Made by a program: the position numbers and the translations under genes. Shown here one piece after another: positions 22,347 to 31,783 of a stretch of DNA of 64,000 nucleotides (positions are counted from its first letter, which is position 1; each line of letters opens with the position of its first letter). This DNA is from CAVWGP01 sp963754645. GTDB taxonomy: Bacteria; Pseudomonadota; Alphaproteobacteria; Bin65. Where the stretch lies: the NCBI GenBank assembly GCA_963754645.1, contig CAVWGP010000005.1:4185-68184 (forward strand), in the 5' to 3' direction. The notes beneath the pieces are model-generated. The model saw only the letters and a program-made list of their open reading frames with translations, did no database searches and had not been told where the DNA came from.

Positions 22347-23317
22347 GCGGCGGCGCGGTCCTCGAGATCAAGGATCTCAGCGTCAACTTCGCGACGCCGC
22401 GCGGGCCGGTCCGCGCCTTGCGCCGGATCGACCTGACGGTGCCGCGCGACCGCGTCGTCGGCATTGTCGGCGAGAGCGGCTGCGGCAAGTCCACGCTCAT
22501 CATGTCGGTGCTGCGCCTGCTCGCGCCCAACGCCGAAATCGCCGGCGGCGACATCGTGCTCGAAGGCGAGAGCACGCGCGCCATGCCGGAGGCGCGGCTG
22601 CGCGCGATCCGCGGGCGGCGCGCCGCGATGATTTTCCAAGACCCGATGAGCTCGCTCAATCCCGTGATGTCGATCGCGACGCAAATGATCGACATCCAGC
22701 ATCGCGAGAAAATTTCGGCCGGCGACAAGCGCCGCGCCGCGATCGACATGCTCCGCCGCGTCGGCATTCCCGACCCGCAGATCCGCATCGACGGCTATCC
22801 GCACCAATTTTCGGGCGGCATGCGCCAGCGGGTCGCGATCGCGATGGCGCTGCTGATGAACCCGGCCTTGCTCATGGCCGACGAGCCGACGACGGCGCTC
22901 GACGTGACGCTCGAAGCGCAGATCGTCCACTTGCTGCGCGACATCAAGCGCGAATTCCGCGGCTCGATCCTGTTCGTTTCGCACAATCTCGGATTGATCG
23001 CGGAATTGTGCGACGAAGTGGTCGTCATGTATGCCGGCGAGATCGTCGAGCATGGCGACGTGCGGCAGATATTCCGCACGCCGCGGCATCCTTACACGCG
23101 CCTGCTGCTCGAATGCGACCCGGCGCGGATTGCGCGGGCGACGCGCCTCTTGCCGACGATCGCCGGCAGCCTGCCGGATCTGGCGCGGCTGCCGCCCGGC
23201 TGCATTTTCGCGCCGCGCTGCCCGGACGCCGTTGCGCGCTGCGCCGCCGACGCGCCCGAATTCGTCGCCGTGGCGCCGGGCCACACCGCCCGCTGCTCGC
23301 GGCTCGGCAATGGCTGA
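22343..23317 (+). CDS. ABC transporter ATP-binding protein, DppD/OppD type (importer 1)
   Basis: First ATPase of importer 1, 324 residues. Walker A is GESGCGKST, the ABC signature is FSGGMRQRVAIAMALL, and Walker B is LLMADEPTTALD with the switch His in FVSHNLG. The C-terminal oligopeptide-transport extension has CIFAPRCPDAVARC, a possible Fe-S cysteine cluster of this clade. Translation begins at the ATGA overlap with the permease and the stop overlaps the start of the second ATPase by 8 bp. Confidence 0.92.
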   Translation: MSGGAVLEIKDLSVNFATPRGPVRALRRIDLTVPRDRVVGIVGESGCGKSTLIMSVLRLLAPNAEIAGGDIVLEGESTRAMPEARLRAIRGRRAAMIFQDPMSSLNPVMSIATQMIDIQHREKISAGDKRRAAIDMLRRVGIPDPQIRIDGYPHQFSGGMRQRVAIAMALLMNPALLMADEPTTALDVTLEAQIVHLLRDIKREFRGSILFVSHNLGLIAELCDEVVVMYAGEIVEHGDVRQIFRTPRHPYTRLLLECDPARIARATRLLPTIAGSLPDLARLPPGCIFAPRCPDAVARCAADAPEFVAVAPGHTARCSRLGNG

Positions 23318-24344
23318 ACCGGCGCCGCTCCTGCGAGTGGAGGGCATCGGCGTGCGGTTTCGCGCGCTGAGCTGGCTCGGCGCCTTGGCGAGACGCGTCG
23401 CCGATCCGCACGTGCATGCCGTCATCGGCGCGACCTTCGCCGTCCGCCGCGCCGAAACACTGGGCATCGTCGGCGAAAGCGGATCGGGCAAGACATCGCT
23501 GGTCCGGGCCGTCACCGGGCTCGTCCCGATGCACACCGGCAACGCCTGGTTCGAGGGCCGCTCGATCCTCGATCGTTCGGCGGCCAGCCGGCGCGTGCTG
23601 CGCCGGCAGGTCGGCATGATGTTTCAGGATCCGGTTGCGAGCTTGTCGCCGCGCAAGACGGTGCGCAGCCTGATCCTCGAGCCGTTCCGCATTCACCGCG
23701 AAATCCGGCCGGCGAGCCACGGCTCGGCGAGCCACGGCTCGGCGAGCCAGGCACGGCTCGATCTCGAACGCGAAGCGCGCGCGCTGATGGCCATGGTCGG
23801 CTTGCCCGACGGCTTGCTCGGCGCCTATCCCCACCAACTCTCGGGCGGCCAGGCGCGCCGCGTCGGCATGGCGCGCGCCCTGGCGCTGCGGCCCAAGCTC
23901 ATCATCGCCGACGAACCGACCGCCGGGCTCGATGTTTCGGTCCAAGGCGACGTTCTCAATCTGATGAACGAGCTCCAGGCCAAGCTCGGCTTGAGCTACA
24001 TCGTGGTGACGCACAATCTGCCGGTGATCCGCCACGCCAGCGAGCGCCTCGCCGTGATGTATCTCGGCCGCTTCGTCGAACTAGGTCCGACGGCGGATTT
24101 GTTCGCGCGGCCGTTGCATCCTTACACGCTGGCACTGATGAACGCGGTGCCGCAACCCGATCCCGACCGGCGGCGCGCCGGTGGCGTGCTCAAAGGCGAG
24201 GTTCCCTCGCTGCTCAACCGCCCCAAGGGCTGCGAATTCCATCCGCGCTGCCCGCTGGTTCGCGACCGCTGCCGCGGCGACGCGCCGGCCCTGCGCGAAA
24301 TCGCGCCCGGCCGAAGCGTCGCCTGCCACTTTCCGATCGATTGA
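23310..24344 (+). CDS. ABC transporter ATP-binding protein, DppF/OppF type (importer 1)
   Basis: Second ATPase of importer 1, 344 residues. Walker A is GESGSGKTS, the signature LSGGQARRVGMARALAL, and Walker B is LIIADEPTAGLD. The C-terminal CEFHPRCPLVRDRC is the family's cysteine motif. Between Walker A and the signature there is an insertion rich in Ser, His and Gly (SHGSASHGSAS) coded by a short tandem repeat, which is not usual at that position. ATG 23310 lies within the end of the previous gene. This is the last gene of the operon. Confidence 0.92.
   Translation: MAEPAPLLRVEGIGVRFRALSWLGALARRVADPHVHAVIGATFAVRRAETLGIVGESGSGKTSLVRAVTGLVPMHTGNAWFEGRSILDRSAASRRVLRRQVGMMFQDPVASLSPRKTVRSLILEPFRIHREIRPASHGSASHGSASQARLDLEREARALMAMVGLPDGLLGAYPHQLSGGQARRVGMARALALRPKLIIADEPTAGLDVSVQGDVLNLMNELQAKLGLSYIVVTHNLPVIRHASERLAVMYLGRFVELGPTADLFARPLHPYTLALMNAVPQPDPDRRRAGGVLKGEVPSLLNRPKGCEFHPRCPLVRDRCRGDAPALREIAPGRSVACHFPID
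23716..23745 (+). repeat. 15-bp tandem repeat inside the DppF-type gene
   Basis: Two perfect copies of a 15-bp unit (GCCACGGCTCGGCGA) lie head to tail, with degenerate partial copies on both sides. The repeat is in frame and encodes SHGSA twice. It probably arose by slippage and adds about ten residues to a surface loop. Confidence 0.75.
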
Positions 24345-24362
24345 GGCCGGCGCCGCGCCGCT

Positions 24363-26774
24363 TTACCCGCGCTGCCGCCCGCCATTGGCGTCGAACAGCG
24401 GCGTCAGGCTCACCGTCGCCGGGCACGCCTTGCCGAAAATCAGAATCGCCAGCCGCTCGCCGTCCTTGGCGTGTTCGCTCGCGACATAGGCCATGGCCAT
24501 GCTCTTGCCGGCCCAGTGCGCGTAGCCGCCGGAGGTGACCTGGCCGACGGCGGCGTCGCCCTTGAGCACGCTTTCGTAGCCGACGACCTCGACCTCAGTC
24601 TCGACGATCAGCGGCACGAGCTTTTTCTTCGGCGCGGCCGCGCGGTCGGCGAGCGCCGCCGCCTTGCCGATGAAGTCCGCCTTGTCGTAGGCGACGAAGC
24701 GGTCGAGGCCCGATTCCATCGGCGTGTAATCCGGACGGAATTCGCGGAAGAAGGCGCCATAGGCCTTTTCCAAGCGCAGCGACATGAGCGCGCGATTGCC
24801 GAAATGGCGCAGCCCCATGTCGCGCCCCGCCTCAAGCAAAGCTTCGTAAAGCGTCACCTGATAGTCGGGCGTGACCCAGATTTCGTAGCCCAGGTCGCCC
24901 GTGTAACTTGCGCGCAGCACGATCGCCGGCGCCAGGCCGACGCTCATCTCGCGCGCCGCGAAGAATTTGAATGCCTCGTTCGACACATCTTCGAACACGA
25001 GGCGCTGCAGCAGCGCGCGCGCTTGCGGCCCGGCGATCATGAAGCCGGTGAGCGCGTGCGGCAGCGGACGAATGAAGGTTCCCGCGGGCGGCGGATGCTG
25101 CTCGAACCAGCGCATGTGATAGATCTCGGCGACGCCCGAGCCGATCATCAGGAAGCGGTCCGGCGCCAGGCGCGCCACCGAAAAATCGCCGATCACGGTG
25201 CCGCGCGGATTGAGCATCGGCGCCAGCACCATGCGGCCGGGCTTGGGCATTTTGTTGGCCAGCACGCGATTGAGCCAGGCCTCGGCATCCGGGCCCACGA
25301 CTTCGTATTTGCCGAAGCCGGAAATTTCCATCAGCCCGACGCCGTTGCGCACCGCCAGGCATTCCTCGCGCACGATGGGAAAGGCGTTGGAGCGGCGATA
25401 GGTCGGGTTCTCCACCGGCTCCATGCCCTTGGGCGCGTACCACAGCGCCACTTCGAGCCCGAAATTGGCGCCGAACACGGCGCCCGCGCTCTTGAGCCGG
25501 TCGTAGACCGGCGTGCGCCGCAACGGCCGCGCGGCGGGCAACTCTTCGTTGGGATAGGCGATGCGGAAGCGGCGGGCGTAGTTCTCCGGCACCTTGGTCA
25601 AGGTGTAGCGATGCGTCGCAAAGGCGCCGAAGCGCGCAACGTCCATCGCGAAAATGTCGGACCCCGGATCGCCCTCGACCATCCAGCGCGACAGGGCAAG
25701 GCCGACGCCGCCGCCCTGGGCGAAGCCCGCCATCACCGCGCAGGCCGACCAGTAGTTGCGCAACCCGCGCACCGGGCCGACCAGCGGATTGCCGTCGGGC
25801 GCGAAGGTGAACGGTCCGTTGACGACTTTGCGGATGCCGGCGCGGCCGACCGGCGGGAAATGCTTGAAGCCGATTTCGAGATGCGGCGCCAGACGGTCGA
25901 GATCGTCGGGCAGCAGCTGCATGGCGAAGTCCCACGGCGTCGTGTGCGGCGACCACACGCGGCAATCGCGCTCGTAGGTGCCGAGGAGAACGCCCTTGCC
26001 TTCCTGCCGCATGTAGATTTCGCCGGAATAGTCGGTCGTCGGCAGAATCTCCCGGCCGTGGGCGGCGATCTCGGGAATCTCCTCGGTCAGGACATACATG
26101 TGCTCCATGGCCAGCACCGGCAGTTCGATGCCCGCCATGCGCCCGACCTCGCGCGCCCACAGGCCGGCGGCGTTGACGACGTGCTCGGCGTGGACCGTGC
26201 CCTTGTTCGTGCTCACGTCCCAGGTTCCATCGGCGCGCTGCCGCAAGCCGGTGACCTGGGTGAAGCGATGGATTTCCGCGCCGGCTTTGCGCGCGGCGCC
26301 GGCATAGGCGTGGGTCACGCCGTTGGGATCGACATGGCCGCCGTCCTCGCGATGCAGCGCGCCGACGAAGCACGCGGGATCGAGCAGCGGATTGAACTTC
26401 GTCGCCTCTTTGGGCGTGATGAGATGGGTTTCCATGCCGAGATATTTGGCGCGCGAATGCATCAGCTTGAGATTGTCGAAAATCTCCTCGGTCGCGGCGA
26501 CGACCATGTTGCCGGTGGCGTGAATGCCGCAGCTCTGGCCCGAGATGCGCTCGATCTCGCGATAGAGATCGATGGTGTATTTCTGCAGCCGCGAGACATT
26601 GGCGTCGGAATTGTAGGTGTGCACGCTCGCCGCCGCGTGCCAGGTCGAGCCCGAGGTCAGCTCGTGCTTCTCGAACAGCGCCACGTCGGTCCAGCCGAGC
26701 TTGGTCAGATGATAGAGCACGCTGGCGCCGACCACGCCGCCGCCGACCACGGCCACACGAATTTCAGTCTTCAC
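24363..26774 (-). CDS. FAD-dependent dehydrogenase with GcvT domain, dimethylglycine/sarcosine dehydrogenase-like (copy 1)
   Basis: A two-part flavoprotein of 803 residues. The N-terminal DAO-type FAD domain begins VAVVGGGVVGASVLYHL and contains the His-flavin-linkage-like segment SGSTWHAAASVHT. The C-terminal half, from about residue 420, is a GcvT/folate-binding aminomethyl domain with SYTGDLGYEIWV. Such enzymes oxidise an N-methyl group and pass the formaldehyde unit to tetrahydrofolate. I chose GTG 26774 because AGGAG lies 6 bp upstream; an upstream GTG at 26792 lacks this. The MttB-family gene ends 27 bp upstream on the same strand, so the two form an operon. Confidence 0.88.
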   Translation of the reverse strand: MKTEIRVAVVGGGVVGASVLYHLTKLGWTDVALFEKHELTSGSTWHAAASVHTYNSDANVSRLQKYTIDLYREIERISGQSCGIHATGNMVVAATEEIFDNLKLMHSRAKYLGMETHLITPKEATKFNPLLDPACFVGALHREDGGHVDPNGVTHAYAGAARKAGAEIHRFTQVTGLRQRADGTWDVSTNKGTVHAEHVVNAAGLWAREVGRMAGIELPVLAMEHMYVLTEEIPEIAAHGREILPTTDYSGEIYMRQEGKGVLLGTYERDCRVWSPHTTPWDFAMQLLPDDLDRLAPHLEIGFKHFPPVGRAGIRKVVNGPFTFAPDGNPLVGPVRGLRNYWSACAVMAGFAQGGGVGLALSRWMVEGDPGSDIFAMDVARFGAFATHRYTLTKVPENYARRFRIAYPNEELPAARPLRRTPVYDRLKSAGAVFGANFGLEVALWYAPKGMEPVENPTYRRSNAFPIVREECLAVRNGVGLMEISGFGKYEVVGPDAEAWLNRVLANKMPKPGRMVLAPMLNPRGTVIGDFSVARLAPDRFLMIGSGVAEIYHMRWFEQHPPPAGTFIRPLPHALTGFMIAGPQARALLQRLVFEDVSNEAFKFFAAREMSVGLAPAIVLRASYTGDLGYEIWVTPDYQVTLYEALLEAGRDMGLRHFGNRALMSLRLEKAYGAFFREFRPDYTPMESGLDRFVAYDKADFIGKAAALADRAAAPKKKLVPLIVETEVEVVGYESVLKGDAAVGQVTSGGYAHWAGKSMAMAYVASEHAKDGERLAILIFGKACPATVSLTPLFDANGGRQRG

Positions 26775-26801
26775 GAAATTCTCCTGTTGCACGCCGCTGC
26801 A

Positions 26802-28382
26802 CTAAAAATCGGTCTTCACGCCGCCTTCGGATTTGCGCCGGACGACGAAGGCGTTGAGTTCGTCGCCAATCGCGGCGTCGATCGGCGGCGGCGTATAGCG
26901 TTCCAGCGTCGCTTTCCACACCCGGTTCGCGGCGACCTCAGCGGTCGGCGCGCCGGCGTCGCGCCAATTCTCGAAATTGCGCCAGTCGGACAGGATCGGC
27001 GCGTAGAACGCGGTTTGATAGCGCGCCTGGGTATGCGCGGTGCCGAAATAATGGCCGCCGGGGCCGACCTCGCGCATGGCGTCGAGCGCCAGCGTCGCCT
27101 CGCTGACCTCGAGCGGATCGAGGAACTCGGCGACCATCTGCAGCAGATCGACATCGACGATGGTTTTCTCGAACGACGCGGTGAGCCCGCCCTCCATCCA
27201 GCCGGCCGAGTGCAAGATGAAATTGCCGCCGCCGTTGACCGCGCCCCACAGCGAGAACACGCTTTCCCACGCCGCCTGGGCATCGACCGCGTTGGCGGCG
27301 CACGTGTTCGAGGTGCGATAGGGAATATTATAGCGCCGCGCCAGCTGGCCGCCGACAATCTGCGCCTTCATATATTCCGGCGTGCCGAAGGCGGGCGCGC
27401 CGGTTTTCATGTCGACGTTCGAGGTGAAGCCGCCATAGGCGACGGGCGCGCCGGGGCGCACGATTTGCGTGAACGCGATGCCGGCCAGCGCCTCGGCGTT
27501 TTGCTGGGCGAGCGCGCCCGCGATCGTCACCGGCGCCATGGCGCCGGCAAGCGTGAACGGCGTCATGATGATGACCTGGCCGCGGCTGCTCATCTCGATA
27601 ATGCCTTGCAGCATCGGCGCATCGAGCCGCAACGGAGACGAGGAGTTGATGACCGAGATCAGCGACGGCTCGCTGTCGAGCCGTGCCGCGGACACGCCGC
27701 GCGCGATGCGCACGATTTCAATAGCATCGCGGTTGCGGTCGCGCCCGAGCGAATAGGCGTGGAAGACCTTGTCGGTCAGCGTCGCCAGGTCGCGCAAGCA
27801 TTCGAGATGGCGGATCGAGGCGTGCAGATCGACCGGCTCGACCGGATAGCCGCCGGTCATGTGAATGATGCTGAAGCTCTGGGCGAGCTTCACCAGGTTG
27901 CGGAAATCCTCCTGCGTGCCGGGCCGGCGGCCCTTGTCGAGATCGGAGCAATTCGGCGTGCTCCCGACTTGGGCGAAGATGATCCGATCGCCGCCGAAAT
28001 GGAGATTGTGCGCCGGATTGCGCGCATGCAGCGTGAACTCGGCCGGCGCGGTCTTGATCCGCTCCAGGATCAGGCCGCGGTCGAAGCGCACGCGCTTGGA
28101 GCCCGGATCGACGGCGGCGCCCGCCGCCTTGAGCCGCGCGCGCGCCTCGTCGTTGAGGAAATCCATGCCGATCTCCTCGAGCACGGTCAGCGACGCATTG
28201 TGGATCGCCTCCAGTTCGTCGCGGCTGACGATCTCGACCGGCGGAAAGCGCCGGCGCGGCTGGCGAAACGGCTTTTGCCGGCCGCGCGCCTCGGCCGCGC
28301 GCTCGCCGCGCCCGCCGCGCCCGCCCCGGCGCTCGCGCCGTTCGGCGGACGGCGCGCCGCCTTGCGCTTCCGGATCGCTCAT
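26802..28382 (-). CDS. MttB-family (trimethylamine methyltransferase superfamily) corrinoid methyltransferase, non-pyrrolysine
   Basis: A TIM-barrel methyltransferase that moves an N-methyl group of a quaternary amine to a corrinoid protein. The frame is uninterrupted over 526 residues, so there is no in-frame amber (pyrrolysine) codon; such members act on substrates like glycine betaine, proline betaine or carnitine rather than trimethylamine. Family blocks are EFTLHARNP, MTPFTLAGAMAPVTIAGAL and YGGFTSNVDMKTGAP. The N-terminus is an Arg/Gly-rich tail. I prefer ATG 28382 (GGGAGAAGG upstream) over 28424. It is followed by a dimethylglycine-dehydrogenase-like gene, which suggests betaine to dimethylglycine to sarcosine. 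Its corrinoid partner may be the protein at 44,732. Confidence 0.88.
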   Translation of the reverse strand: MSDPEAQGGAPSAERRERRGGRGGRGERAAEARGRQKPFRQPRRRFPPVEIVSRDELEAIHNASLTVLEEIGMDFLNDEARARLKAAGAAVDPGSKRVRFDRGLILERIKTAPAEFTLHARNPAHNLHFGGDRIIFAQVGSTPNCSDLDKGRRPGTQEDFRNLVKLAQSFSIIHMTGGYPVEPVDLHASIRHLECLRDLATLTDKVFHAYSLGRDRNRDAIEIVRIARGVSAARLDSEPSLISVINSSSPLRLDAPMLQGIIEMSSRGQVIIMTPFTLAGAMAPVTIAGALAQQNAEALAGIAFTQIVRPGAPVAYGGFTSNVDMKTGAPAFGTPEYMKAQIVGGQLARRYNIPYRTSNTCAANAVDAQAAWESVFSLWGAVNGGGNFILHSAGWMEGGLTASFEKTIVDVDLLQMVAEFLDPLEVSEATLALDAMREVGPGGHYFGTAHTQARYQTAFYAPILSDWRNFENWRDAGAPTAEVAANRVWKATLERYTPPPIDAAIGDELNAFVVRRKSEGGVKTDF

Positions 28383-28463
28383 TCGCGCCTTCTCCCAATG
28401 TCGCGGCTCGAACTCTTTCGACATTGCGCGCGAAAATCAATCCGAACCATCATCGGGCGCCGC

Positions 28464-29597
28464 ATGAAAATCACCGCGATCGAGATCACCCAGCACCAGC
28501 TCCCGCTCGATCCGCCGTTCCGCCCGAGCTGGTCGTCGCAGCCGCGCGCCAAGTTCGACGTCACGATCGTGCGCGTGCGCACCGATGCCGGCCTGGTCGG
28601 CATCGGTTCGGGCGACTATATGCTGGGCTTCGCCGGCCACGAGCATTTGTTCATCGGCCAGGACCCGCTGCGCCTGGAGCGGCACAATCGCGTCATCGAC
28701 CACATCTCGTTCCATTACGGGCGCTGCTGGCCGCTCGATTTGGCGCTGTGGGATCTGGCGGGCAAGATCGCGGGCCAGCCGTGCTGGAAGCTGCTCGGCG
28801 GCTTGTCCGACCGCGCGCGCTGCTACGCGTCGAGCGGCACGCTGCGCGCCGGCCCGGCGCTCGCCGATCTCGCGGAGCGCGTCATCGCCAAGGGCTTCAA
28901 GGCGATGAAGGTGCGCTTCCGGCGCGGCGACTGGCGCGACGACGTGCGCGCCCTCGAAGCCGTGCGCGGGCGCGTCGGCGACAGGCTCGAACTCATGGTC
29001 GATTGCAACCAGGGCTGGCGATTTCCCTGGGACACTGTCGCGGCCTGGACGCTCAAGGACGCCGTCGCCATCGGCCGCGAACTCGACCGCCTCAAGGTCT
29101 ATTGGATGGAGGAACCGCTGCATCGCGCCGACCGCGACGGCATGCGCAAGCTGCGCGACATGCTCGACGTTCGCATCGCGGGCGGCGAGCTCAACCGCGA
29201 AGTCTCCGAGTATCGCGACCTCATCGCCGGCGGCTGCCTCGACGTGGTGCAGCCCGACGTGGTTTCGGTCGGCGGCATCACCGGGCTGCAGAAGGTCGCG
29301 CACTTGGCCGCCGCGCACAACGTGATCTTCACGCCGCATTCCTGGGGCAACGGCATCGGCGTCATCGCCAACGCCCATCTTTATGCCGCGACCGGCGACG
29401 CCGGCTATTTCGAATTCCCCTGGGACCCGCCCGAGTGGAGCCTCGAGCGACGCGACTTCATCTTTCAGCGGCCCTTCGACGTCGACGGCAGCGGCGACCT
29501 CGTGCTCTCCGACAAACCCGGCCTCGGCTTCGATCTCGACGAAGCGCGCTTGAGCAAGACGCTGGTCGCGGGCGAGGTGATCCGGTCGAACAATTAG
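28464..29597 (+). CDS. Mandelate racemase/muconate lactonizing (enolase superfamily) enzyme
   Basis: An enolase-superfamily enzyme of 377 residues that abstracts a proton next to a carboxylate. The N-terminal cap is followed by the barrel. The metal ligands are in MVDCNQGW (Asp), WMEEPL (Glu) and IAGGEL (Glu). The general bases would be the Lys of KAMKVRF and the His of FTPHSWGNG. That His places it in the mandelate-racemase-like group, often sugar-acid dehydratases. The start at 28464 is 81 bp from the divergent MttB-family gene. A large palindromic repeat begins 2 bp after its stop. Substrate unknown. Confidence 0.88.
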   Translation: MKITAIEITQHQLPLDPPFRPSWSSQPRAKFDVTIVRVRTDAGLVGIGSGDYMLGFAGHEHLFIGQDPLRLERHNRVIDHISFHYGRCWPLDLALWDLAGKIAGQPCWKLLGGLSDRARCYASSGTLRAGPALADLAERVIAKGFKAMKVRFRRGDWRDDVRALEAVRGRVGDRLELMVDCNQGWRFPWDTVAAWTLKDAVAIGRELDRLKVYWMEEPLHRADRDGMRKLRDMLDVRIAGGELNREVSEYRDLIAGGCLDVVQPDVVSVGGITGLQKVAHLAAAHNVIFTPHSWGNGIGVIANAHLYAATGDAGYFEFPWDPPEWSLERRDFIFQRPFDVDGSGDLVLSDKPGLGFDLDEARLSKTLVAGEVIRSNN

Positions 29598-29599
29598 CC

Positions 29600-29743
29600 G
29601 TCATCCCGACCGGAGCGCGCGTTTGCGCGCGGAGTGGAGGGACCTCGCGCGGACAGGCGCAAACGCGCGTACCGGCACCACGCCAGTCCGCGCGAGGTCC
29701 CTCGACTTCGACCGCGCTTCGCGCGGCCTACGCTCGGGATGAC
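29600..29743. repeat. 144-bp palindromic repeat, copy 1 (unoccupied IS110 target)
   Basis: An imperfect inverted repeat beginning GTCATCCCGACCGGAGCG and ending CGCTCGGGATGAC, with long internal arms containing GGGACCTCGCGCGGAC and its complement. The same element occurs at 36,685, where IS110 is inserted. The right arm here contains AGGTCC-CT-CGACTTCG at 29,695-29,710, the sequence the IS110 guides match. The right end overlaps the 3' end of the convergent ATPase gene and supplies its last codons and stop. Confidence 0.85.
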
Positions 29744-31783
29744 GGGTCAATGTGAACCACCGCCGCAAACTCGATGTGACACGCAATCTTATGCGCGCCG
29801 AAGCGGCGGAGGGGCGGCGGGGTGGTGTCGCACACGGCGCCGAGCTTTTTCGGGCAGCGGCTGGCGAAGGGGCAGCCGGCGATGCGTTCGGTCGCGCTCG
29901 GCATGGCGCCGGTGAGCACGATTTCGGGCGCGCCGATATCGGGATCGGGGCGCGGCGCCGCCGCGAGCAAGGCCTGGGTATAGGGATGAAACGGCGGCGC
30001 GAAGACTTTTTCCGCCGGCCCGTATTCGACGACGCGGCCGAAATACATCACCGCCACCCAATCGGCCATGTGCCGGACGAGCGCCAGATCGTGGCTGATG
30101 AGAACCAGCGCCATCGCCGAGGTGTCGAGCAGCTCGGCGAGGAGATTGGCGATCGCCGCCTGCACCGAGACATCGAGCGCCGAGACCGGCTCGTCGGCGA
30201 TGACGAGATCGGGATTGCCCGCCAGCGCGCGCGCGATCGCCACGCGCTGGCGCTGGCCGCCGGATAGCTGGTGCGGCTTGCTTTGCAGCACATCGGGCGG
30301 CAGCCGCACGCGCGCCAGCAAATGCACCGCCTCGGCCCGCGCCGCTTTCGACGAAAGCCCGCGCAGCACCTTGAGCGGGCGCAGCAAGGCATATTCGACG
30401 CTGTGGCTCGGATTGAGCGTGGCGTCGGGATTTTGGAACACCATCTGCACGCGCCGGCGCAGATCGCGCGAGCGGCGGTCGACGTCGGTGCCGGCGAGTT
30501 CGACATCGCCGAGCTTGATGCTGCCGCCGCTCGCCGGCGTCAGCCCGGCGACGACGCGCGCCAGGGTCGATTTGCCCGAGCCCGATTCGCCGACGATGGC
30601 AAGGGTTTGGTGCCGCCGCGCTTCGACGCTGGCATCGGTCAGCGCTTGGACCGACGGCGGCGCCTTGCTGCGCCAGCGCCGGGCAACTTCGTAATTCTTG
30701 CTCAGGCCCGCGACGCGCAGCACGCGCTCGCCGTCCTCGGCGCGAACCGGCAGTGCTGCGGGCGTTGCGGCGCTGTCCGCCGATCGCACGACATCGAGCC
30801 GCGCGCAGCGGACGCGGTGCTCGGCGCCCTCGCCCACCGCCGCGAGCGCCAGCGGACGTTCGGCGCAAGCCTTGCGCTCGGCATAGGCGCAGCGCGGGAA
30901 AAAGGCGCAGCCGGCGCGCGCGCGATCGGCGGCGGCCAAGGTGCCTTCGATCGGTTTGAGCTTGATGCCGACTTGAGTCGCATCGAGGCTGGGCAGCGCC
31001 GCGAGCAGCCCGCGCGTGTAGGGATGCGCCGGGTGTTTGAGCACGTCGCGCACCGAGCCGGTTTCCACCAGCCGGCCGGCGTAGAGCACGCCGACCCGGT
31101 CGCACAGGCGCGCAATCGTGCCGAGATTGTGGCTGATGAACAGGATCGCCGTGCCGAATTTCGCCCTGAGCTCGCGCACGAGTTCGAGGATCGCGGCTTC
31201 GATCGTAACATCGAGGCCCGTCGTCGGCTCGTCCATCACCAGCAGAGCGGGCTCGGCCATCAGCGCCATGGCGATGACGGCGCGCTGCTGCTGGCCGCCC
31301 GAAAGCTGATGCGGATAGCGCGCCATCATCGCCTCGGGATCGGCGAGGCGCACTTCCTTCAGCATGGCGACGGCCTTGGCCCGCGCCGCCGTCGCGGCTC
31401 GGCTCGCCGTGCAGCAGCGGCACTTCCATGAGCTGGCGGCCGATCGGCATCACCGGATTGAGGCTCGACATCGGGTCCTGATAGACCATGGCGACGCGCC
31501 GGCCGCGCATCCGCCGGATCTCCCCATCGCTCATCGCGGCAAGGTCGCGGCCCTCGAACCGGATGCGACCGGCGCTGACCTGCAGCCCGCGCTGCAGATA
31601 GCGCATCGCGGCCAGCGCCACCGTCGATTTGCCGCAACCCAACTCGCCGACCAGGCCGAAGGCTTCGCCCGGTTTCAGCGCGAAGGACACGTCGCTCAGG
31701 ATCGGCTGCCGCCCGCGCCGGCCGCGCGCTTCGACCGACAGGCCTTCGAACGAAACCACGTCGGCGGATGCGGGCTCAGCCAT
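29728..31783 (-). CDS. Fused double ABC ATPase, DppD-DppF in one polypeptide (importer 2), one frameshift
   Basis: Both ATPases of a peptide-type importer in one chain of about 685 residues. The first has Walker A GELGCGKST and Walker B LLVMDEPTTGLD; the second, from about residue 345, has GESGSGKST, signature LSGGQRQRVAIARALAG and LVIADEPVSALD. Each half keeps its cysteine-rich oligopeptide extension. A one-base shift near 31,390 separates the first 140 residues from the rest; the frames join as GEPSRDAARAKAVAMLKEV. The start at 31783 overlaps the permease stop by 8 bp. The last residues (DPSSRA) and the stop come from the palindromic repeat, so the original C-terminus has been replaced. Confidence 0.85.

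Noticed and set aside
26802..28382. Trimethylamine methyltransferase with pyrrolysine
   Set aside because: No in-frame amber codon interrupts the gene, and no pyl genes are in the window.
24471..29597. A 1,708-codon open frame on the plus strand
   Set aside because: It is antisense to the flavoprotein and MttB-type genes, is rich in His/Arg/Gln and shows no domain. Only its last part from 28,464 is a real gene.
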